From Nitrospirota bacterium (GTDB lineage: Bacteria; Nitrospirota; Thermodesulfovibrionia; Thermodesulfovibrionales; UBA1546), in contig JAKALU010000007.1 in NCBI GenBank assembly GCA_021824065.1, positions 1 through 51,439 of the forward strand: DNA of 51,439 nt. The letters are read 5' to 3'. Both the position numbers and the translations under genes were made by a program. Positions 45,301 through 51,439 of this stretch are shown one piece after another; the stretch's first letter is position 1, and each line of letters starts with the position of its first letter. The notes beneath the pieces were generated by a model. It worked only from the letters and a program-made list of their open reading frames with translations. It was not told the DNA's origin and did no database searches.

Positions 45301-45729
45301 ATGTTGGATAAACAGACAATAGCTTACCTCAAGCTGGTGCATGGTTTTTATAATGCTTCCATGATGCTGCTGTTTATTTATCAGGGCTGGCTTGGATTGA
45401 GAATAAGAAAACAGAGGATGAGAGGTGTTCAGGCATTTGAAGTTATAAAAAGGCACAGGAAATTTGGGCCTGTTCTGGCATTGCTGGGAGTCGCTGGATT
45501 TTTTGCCGGCTTGGTTCTTATCTATCTCGACACAGGAAGGATATTAAAATACCCGCAGCATTTTATTACTGGTTTAGCTGTAGTTTTTTCGATAATAGCA
45601 ACATTCATTATATCAAGGAAAATAAAAGGTCTTGATTCGCCGTGGAGAACTCCTCATTTCAGACGCGGATTAGCAGTCCTTATTCTTTATACGATTCAGG
45701 TATTTTTTGGATTGAGAATACTTCTTTGA
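45301..45729 (+). CDS. Small membrane protein (DUF4079-like)
   Basis: Four predicted hydrophobic segments; LKLVHGFYNASMMLLFIYQGWLGL. Confidence 0.6.
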   Translation: MLDKQTIAYLKLVHGFYNASMMLLFIYQGWLGLRIRKQRMRGVQAFEVIKRHRKFGPVLALLGVAGFFAGLVLIYLDTGRILKYPQHFITGLAVVFSIIATFIISRKIKGLDSPWRTPHFRRGLAVLILYTIQVFFGLRILL

Positions 45730-45788
45730 ATAATTCTTGAGTAACAATTTTCCAATGCCCCGGGTTTTGCCGCAGGGTTCTTTATTTT

Positions 45789-46601
45789 CTATCCAAACGC
45801 CACATCCAATGTCATCATTAATGCAAAGCCCGTCATAGCGCCAATGGTTGCGTAGTCTGTGTTGCCGCTGCGCTGTGACTCAGGAACCACTTCTTCTACT
45901 ACAACAAATATCATGGCTCCGGCTGCAAAACCTAAAGCATAAGGCAAGATGGAATGTGCGATCAGGATGGCTGCTGCGCCAATAACACTGGCGAGAGGCT
46001 CGACCATCCCGGATAACTGGCCATACCAGAAGCTTTTTAAACGGGATAGACCTTCTCGCCTGAGAGGAACAGAGACAGCGGTTCCCTCTGGAAAGTTCTG
46101 AATCCCGATGCCTATGGCTAAAGCGATAGCCCCTGCTAAAGTTGCGGAGGGAAAACCGGCTGCAACTGCACCAAAGGCGATTCCAACTGCAAGCCCCTCG
46201 GGAATGTTATGCAGGGTTATGGCAAGGATAAGAAGGGTATTCCTGTGCCACGATGTCTTGACACCTTCAGCTTTCTCTTCGGGAACCCCGAGATGTAAAT
46301 GGGGGAGTAATTTATCAATACCCAATAAGAAAAATCCCCCTGCCAGGAAACCTGCCGTAGCCGGAAACCATGCAGGAATATTTTTACCTTCCGACATCTC
46401 GATAGCCGGGGCAAGCAAAGACCAATAGCTGGCAGCAATCATAACCCCGGCGGCAAAACCGAGCATACTATCAAGCAGTCTCCTGCTTATATCTTTTGCA
46501 ATGAATACCACAGCAGCCCCGAACCCTGTCATTGCCCATGTAAATCCTGTGGCAATTAATGCCTGTACAATAGGGTTAAGGTTTTGCATGAAGTCCATCA
46601 T
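45789..46601 (-). CDS. ZIP family metal transporter
   Basis: FAAGVMIAASYWSLLAPAIE; LAITLHNIPEGLAVGIAFG; IGIQNFPEGTAVSVPLRREG; GFAAGAMIFVVVEEVVPE. Confidence 0.95.
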   Translation of the reverse strand: MMDFMQNLNPIVQALIATGFTWAMTGFGAAVVFIAKDISRRLLDSMLGFAAGVMIAASYWSLLAPAIEMSEGKNIPAWFPATAGFLAGGFFLLGIDKLLPHLHLGVPEEKAEGVKTSWHRNTLLILAITLHNIPEGLAVGIAFGAVAAGFPSATLAGAIALAIGIGIQNFPEGTAVSVPLRREGLSRLKSFWYGQLSGMVEPLASVIGAAAILIAHSILPYALGFAAGAMIFVVVEEVVPESQRSGNTDYATIGAMTGFALMMTLDVAFG

Positions 46602-46696
46602 ATGCTGATAAGCATAGCGAATATGCGTTCATATTTCAATATTCTCGTTTTAGCTGGAAGCAACAAATCACGAATGTGGTATTAAGAGATTTTTTT

Positions 46697-46725
46697 AAAA
46701 TCCCCCTTTAGTAAAGAGGGGATTC
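46697..46725. repeat. Intergenic CCCCCTTTAGTAAAGAGGGG-type palindrome
   Basis: aaaatcccccttTAGTaaagaggggattctt; same general type as the in-frame repeat in korA. Confidence 0.7.
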
Positions 46726-46811
46726 TTACAGATACCCCAACAAGGTTTTGTTACTTACTAAATAATTATTCTTGATTGCAAAGAACAAAAAAAGGAAATA
46801 AAATATCTCTT

Positions 46812-48428
46812 ATGGAAAAGGAACTTGTCACAGAAGATGTAAAAAAAGTCTTGAGGGATGCATTCAGGGAACTAAGGGACGTTGTCTTCATTGAAGTTTA
46901 CACAAAGGTCGGCGTAAACGATATGTTCAATGACATTGCGGTAGACCTTATGAAGACAATGTCAGAGCTTTCTGACAGGATTAAAGTGAGCTTTTATAAG
47001 ATTGGCGATGAAAATTCTAAGAAGCGCAATGTTCTCAGATCACCGACCGTCCTTATAGCACCTGATAAATATGACATCCGCTACACAGGCGCACCTGTCG
47101 GCGAGGAAGGCCGATCAATTGTTATGACTATCATAATGGCATCAACAGGCCAGACCCTTCTTTCAGATGATTCAAGAAAAAGACTGAATAGGCTTGAAGA
47201 GAAAAGACATATAAGAGTCTTTGTCAGCCCAACATGTCCTTATTGCCCTCAGCAGGTCTTGTATGCTGTTTCTGCTGCTATAGAAAAGAAGGGCATTGTG
47301 TCAGCAGAGATGATCGAAATTTATGAAAACAGGGATCTTGCGGAGAAATACTCGGCCATGTCTGTGCCAAGGACATTTGTAGGAGAGACACTCATAGCGC
47401 CGGGGCTTCAGCCTGAGGAAAATTTTATAGAATCAGTGATTGAAGAAAGACCTGTAGAATATGTTGCACCTGTAGGAAGGGAAGAACTCAGGGAATATGA
47501 TGTTGTGATAATTGGCGGAGGACCTGCAGGATTGACAGCAGCTATATATGCTGAAAGGAGCGGGTTGAAAAGCATTATATTTGAAAAAGCGAATGTAGGA
47601 GGTCAGATAGCTATAACGCCTGTTGTTGAAAACTATCCTGGTTTTGTGAGCATCGCAGGAAAGACACTTGTTGATCTAATGGCAAAGCAGACAATGGAAT
47701 ATGCATTAGTTCTGCAGGGAGTCAGGGTAGATGACATAAAGAAACTTAACGGAGGATTCGAGGTAAAAACGGGTAGGGGAGATTATAAGACTAAGGCAAT
47801 AATCATCGCCGCTGGCGCTGGCAGCAAAAAGCTTAATACACGCGGGGAGGAAAAACTTGCAGGCAGGGGTGTAAGTTACTGCGCTACATGCGATGGCTAT
47901 CTTTTCAAGGACGGTAAAAACGTCATAGTGGTTGGAGGCGGAAACAGCGCACTCACCGATGCACTTTATCTTGACAGTCTCGGCGCCCATGTTACCATAG
48001 TTCATAGAAAAGATGCTTTCAGGGCAGAAGAGAGGTTGCAGCAGAGTGTTTTTCAGAGAAATATACCAGTTCTCTTGAACAGTGAGGTTAAAGAAATCGT
48101 TGGAGACAGAGTTGTTGAAAAGGTAAGAATAGAAGATATTAAGACAGGGCAGACAAAAGATATTAAGGCAGATGCTGTGTTTATAGCCATAGGTTATGAG
48201 CCTAACAATGAGATAGCAAAGAAGCTTGGACTTGCGCTTGATGAAGAAGGATATATTAAGGTTGACGATAAAATGAGGACATCAATGCCAATGGTTTATG
48301 CTGCAGGAGACATAACAGGCGGGGTTAAGCAGATTGTCACGGCAGTTTCTCAGGGCGCTGTAGCTGCTTTAACTGCATTTGAAGACGTTTTAAACCCTTA
48401 CTGGAAGGAAAAATCAGGGCAAAAATAG
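46812..48428 (+). CDS. AhpF-like: N-terminal tandem thioredoxin-fold domain fused to thioredoxin reductase
   Basis: SPTCPYCPQQV (CxxC in second Trx fold), DVVIIGGGPAGLTAAIYAERSGL, CATCDGYLF active site, GYEPNNEIAKKLGL. Confidence 0.92.
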   Translation: MEKELVTEDVKKVLRDAFRELRDVVFIEVYTKVGVNDMFNDIAVDLMKTMSELSDRIKVSFYKIGDENSKKRNVLRSPTVLIAPDKYDIRYTGAPVGEEGRSIVMTIIMASTGQTLLSDDSRKRLNRLEEKRHIRVFVSPTCPYCPQQVLYAVSAAIEKKGIVSAEMIEIYENRDLAEKYSAMSVPRTFVGETLIAPGLQPEENFIESVIEERPVEYVAPVGREELREYDVVIIGGGPAGLTAAIYAERSGLKSIIFEKANVGGQIAITPVVENYPGFVSIAGKTLVDLMAKQTMEYALVLQGVRVDDIKKLNGGFEVKTGRGDYKTKAIIIAAGAGSKKLNTRGEEKLAGRGVSYCATCDGYLFKDGKNVIVVGGGNSALTDALYLDSLGAHVTIVHRKDAFRAEERLQQSVFQRNIPVLLNSEVKEIVGDRVVEKVRIEDIKTGQTKDIKADAVFIAIGYEPNNEIAKKLGLALDEEGYIKVDDKMRTSMPMVYAAGDITGGVKQIVTAVSQGAVAALTAFEDVLNPYWKEKSGQK

Positions 48429-48632
48429 TTAAAGTAATAATTTAAGTTATCTGGCAAACATCCTGAAATGTAAATATTTTTGATTATCATTATAGTCAAC
48501 AATTATCCCGTACCCATATGATTGGTGATAAGGATATGTTGTATGCCCTTATGGTAAATGTAAACCGTGTTAGAAAGCGAGCAGGTTTCTTTTAACAGCG
48601 TAAAGGTTATGTCACTGTACAGAACAATTGTC

Positions 48633-48650
48633 TTATGATATAAATCATAA
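48633..48650. promoter_or_regulatory. FNR/CRP-like palindrome TTATGATATAAATCATAA
   Basis: TTATGAT-N4-ATCATAA, about 50 bp upstream of the CBS protein start. Confidence 0.4.
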
Positions 48651-48700
48651 TAGGCATCTATGCAGACAGATTAAAATTTAAATCAATAAGTGAGGTCTTT

Positions 48701-49279
48701 ATGGATAACGCACATGATGAGATTTCCGATGAAGATCTGGGTGCAGCGCTCAGAGAGATGAGAACTTATGTGGACATAACTGCTGAGGATCTGAAGAAGA
48801 TTTATGTTATTGCCCTGAAATATGCAAAGGCAAGGCTTGTCTCTAAGGTTCTTGTCCGGGATGTAATGACTAAAAATGTTATCGTTGTTCAAAAATACGA
48901 TGATATTACTAAGGCAGCGAGAATTCTTTCAGAAAATAATATCAGCGGTCTGCCTGTAGTTGATAAAGAAAATTATGTTGTCGGCGTTATTTCAGAGGCA
49001 GATATTCTTTCGACTGCGGGGATGAGGAGAGGACATACATTCAAGGACGTCTTAAGACATATTCTTGGCGAGCCGCTGCCAGAACGTAAATCAGGGGATT
49101 TAGTGGGGGATATTATGACCAAACCAGCTATAACCACGAGACCAGATACGGATATAAGCGAGGTTGCAAGGATTCTGGATGAGCGAAGAATTAAGAGGCT
49201 CCCTGTTGTGGATGAAAAAGGCAGGCTCATCGGGATTATATCAAGGGCAGATATTGTCAGGGCAATAGGGAAGAAATGA
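48701..49279 (+). CDS. Tandem CBS-domain protein
   Basis: VRDVMTKNVIVVQKYDDITKAARILSENNISGLPVVDKENYVVGVISEADIL; second CBS DIMTKPAITTRPDTDISEVARIL. Confidence 0.93.
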   Translation: MDNAHDEISDEDLGAALREMRTYVDITAEDLKKIYVIALKYAKARLVSKVLVRDVMTKNVIVVQKYDDITKAARILSENNISGLPVVDKENYVVGVISEADILSTAGMRRGHTFKDVLRHILGEPLPERKSGDLVGDIMTKPAITTRPDTDISEVARILDERRIKRLPVVDEKGRLIGIISRADIVRAIGKK

Positions 49280-49821
49280 AGCTGAATGAATATCTGTCAA
49301 AAATGAAAGGAGGGGCTAAGAGCCCGCCTGGTGTTGGTTTTACAGAACTTCTCTGGTCGTGGCTCGGTGCTGTTATGGGAATCGGAATTTGCGGTTATCT
49401 CTCCTCAAGATATTTTGAGCCGAGGGATCTGACTCTGCTTATAGGCTCTTTTGGCGCATCAGCAGTTCTTGTTTATGGCGCAATCAAAAGTCCATTAGCA
49501 CAGCCAAGAAATCTTATTGGAGGACACATAGTATCAGCACTTGTCGGTGTGGCAAGCTATAAACTATTCGGAGACACTATCTGGATAGCTTCTGCCCTTG
49601 GTGTAGCATTTGCCGTTGTTGCTATGCTTGCAACCAAGACGCTTCATCCCCCCGGGGGCGCAACAGCATTGATTGCAATAATAGGCGGCAAAAAGATTCA
49701 TGACCTGGGTTTTTTTTATGCAGTTCTTCCTGCGGGAGCAGGGGCGCTAATTCTGCTTCTTGTGGCACTTCTTGTGAATAATCTTTCAAAACACAGAAGG
49801 TATCCTGAGTATTGGTTTTAG
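49276..49821 (+). CDS. HPP family membrane protein
   Basis: LLIGSFGASAVLVYGAIKSPLAQPRNLIGGHIVSALVG; TLHPPGGATALIAIIGG. Confidence 0.95.
   Translation: MKLNEYLSKMKGGAKSPPGVGFTELLWSWLGAVMGIGICGYLSSRYFEPRDLTLLIGSFGASAVLVYGAIKSPLAQPRNLIGGHIVSALVGVASYKLFGDTIWIASALGVAFAVVAMLATKTLHPPGGATALIAIIGGKKIHDLGFFYAVLPAGAGALILLLVALLVNNLSKHRRYPEYWF
49654..49821. repeat. 168-bp direct repeat, copy 1 (3' end of the HPP gene)
   Basis: 166/168 identical to 51243-51410; the two differences are both C versus T at synonymous third positions. Confidence 0.97.
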
Positions 49822-49920
49822 ACTGATCCATACTTCTGTAATATTGTACTTTCGCACCTTTATACCGTGGCCGGTGCAATTAACCTTGCAAATTGAAAGT
49901 CTATCCTTTAAAATACAAGC

Positions 49921-51072
49921 ATGATAAAAAGGTTGCTTGAGAAGAGAGTCGAAAAATCCCTGATGAAATATCCTGTTGTGGGCATATTGGGCCCGCGTCA
50001 GGTCGGAAAAACAACACTTGCAAAAATGATCAAGGAAAGAATGAAAAAAAAGGTTATTTATCTTGATCTGGAACTCCCTTCCGACCTGAATAAACTGCAA
50101 GACCCGGAATTATATCTCAGCCGGTTTACAGACACGCTCGTAATCATTGATGAGATTCAGCGTATGCCATCATTATTCCCTTTGTTACGTGCACTTATTG
50201 ACAGAAAGAGAGTAGCCGGCAGATTTCTGATTCTTGGATCAGCTTCTCCAGAACTCATACGTCATTCATCAGAGAGTCTGGCAGGACGTATCATCTATCA
50301 TGAATTATCTCCATTCATGTTTCAGGAGATAGACAGTAAGAAGATTCGAAAGCTTTGGCTAAGAGGTGGATATCCCAAAAGTTACTTATCTGAAAACGAT
50401 GAAGAAAGTTTCACATGGCGTGAAGCATTTATAAAAACCTTCCTCGAAATGGATATTCCCCAACTTGGAATCCGTATTCCCGCGCAACAGTTAAGAAGAT
50501 TCTGGACAATGATCGCACATTCTCATGCACAATTATGGAATGCGAGTAAGATAGCAGGCAGTCTTGGAGTATCCTCGCCTACTGTGAGGAGCTATCTGGA
50601 TATTCTTGAGGATACATTTATTGTGAGGCAGGTACAGCCATATCATTCCAATATAAAAAAACGGCTCATAAAGTCTCCTCGGGTTTATATTCGAGATTCA
50701 GGCCTGCTGCACGCACTTCTGAATATAAGGACTGGCGATGATCTGCATAGCCACCCATCTCTGGGCAGTTCGTGGGAAGGTTTTATTGTTGAACAGATTA
50801 TGGGAATACTTCCTGAAGGATGGCAGGCATATTTTTACAGAACGGGCGCAGGTGCTGAGATAGATTTGGCGTTGTTCGACAGTAAGCATAAGCCCATAGC
50901 CATTGAGATTAAATATTCTATGAGCCCGAAAATTGAAAGGGGCTTCTGGAATGCATACGAAGACCTATCCTGCAGAAAGGGATATATTGTATATCCTGGC
51001 ACAGAATCTTATCCTATAAGCAGAAATGTTTATACATTGCCTGTGAAAGATTTAGCAAAGGTTATTGATTGA
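49921..51072 (+). CDS. AAA ATPase with DUF4143 C-terminal domain
   Basis: GILGPRQVGKTTLAKMI Walker A; LVIIDEIQRMPSLFPLLRALID; LILGSASPELIRHSSESLAGRI; DSGLLHALLNI; AEIDLALFD. Confidence 0.95.
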   Translation: MIKRLLEKRVEKSLMKYPVVGILGPRQVGKTTLAKMIKERMKKKVIYLDLELPSDLNKLQDPELYLSRFTDTLVIIDEIQRMPSLFPLLRALIDRKRVAGRFLILGSASPELIRHSSESLAGRIIYHELSPFMFQEIDSKKIRKLWLRGGYPKSYLSENDEESFTWREAFIKTFLEMDIPQLGIRIPAQQLRRFWTMIAHSHAQLWNASKIAGSLGVSSPTVRSYLDILEDTFIVRQVQPYHSNIKKRLIKSPRVYIRDSGLLHALLNIRTGDDLHSHPSLGSSWEGFIVEQIMGILPEGWQAYFYRTGAGAEIDLALFDSKHKPIAIEIKYSMSPKIERGFWNAYEDLSCRKGYIVYPGTESYPISRNVYTLPVKDLAKVID

Positions 51073-51242
51073 ATGCTTTTTTACACTCGTGAGTTTTCAA
51101 GAGAGGGTGATAATGGGAGGAGTTTTGTTGTTAAGAGGAGGTTGCTGGATATAAAGTTAGGAAAAAGAGAAAGACATCGAAATGCAAGACCTGACGCTTG
51201 TTAGTTCTTATTAAATTCTGGGAAGCGTCCCTCATACCCACT

Positions 51243-51410
51243 GGGGGCGCAACAGCATTGATTGCAATAATAGGCGGCAAAAAGATTCATGACCTGGGTT
51301 TTTTTTATGCAGTTCTTCCTGCGGGAGCAGGGGCGCTAATTCTGCTTCTTGTGGCACTTCTTGTGAATAACCTTTCAAAACACAGAAGGTATCCTGAGTA
51401 CTGGTTTTAG
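51243..51410 (+). pseudogene. Duplicated 3' fragment of the HPP-family gene (direct repeat copy 2)
   Basis: Encodes GGATALIAIIGGKKIHDLGFFYAVLPAGAGALILLLVALLVNNLSKHRRYPEYWF, identical to the C-terminus of 49276-49821. Confidence 0.95.
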
Positions 51411-51439
51411 ATTTGTCCTCTTGGGCTGTACCAAGATCG

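Overview
The window looks like a bacterial chromosome segment, possibly Nitrospirota/Thermodesulfovibrionia-like (taxon inferred from gene content only). Core genes include hflX, an ahbD-like radical SAM gene, hemE, osmC-like, pgpA, cinA, thpR, recA, pilT, recX, alaS, ubiB, korA/korB and an AhpF-like thioredoxin reductase. Main observations: (1) A complete LuxR/LuxI quorum-sensing pair with a near-perfect lux box (ACCTGTAAGAAATTACAGGT) in the divergent luxI/cheR spacer, next to a CheR, hybrid histidine kinase and REC-HD-GYP cluster. (2) A giant secreted amidase/CARDB/NHL/FG-GAP protein gene (about 9.4 kb) that appears split into two ORFs by a 13-bp tandem duplication. (3) Palindromic and heptanucleotide repeats, of the kind also seen between genes here, embedded in frame in coding sequences: the giant gene, the HATPase domain of the histidine kinase, korA, and the 3' end of alaS. 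This resembles Rickettsia palindromic elements. (4) A 168-bp duplication of the 3' end of an HPP-family gene flanking a DUF4143-type ATPase gene. Further points: a probable ATC start codon for hflX, a MITE-like element between korA and korB, decayed toxin-antitoxin genes, and gene debris (cytochrome c and CBS fragments). No tRNA, rRNA or CRISPR was recognised. All calls come from reading the sequence and recalled family motifs; no searches were run.
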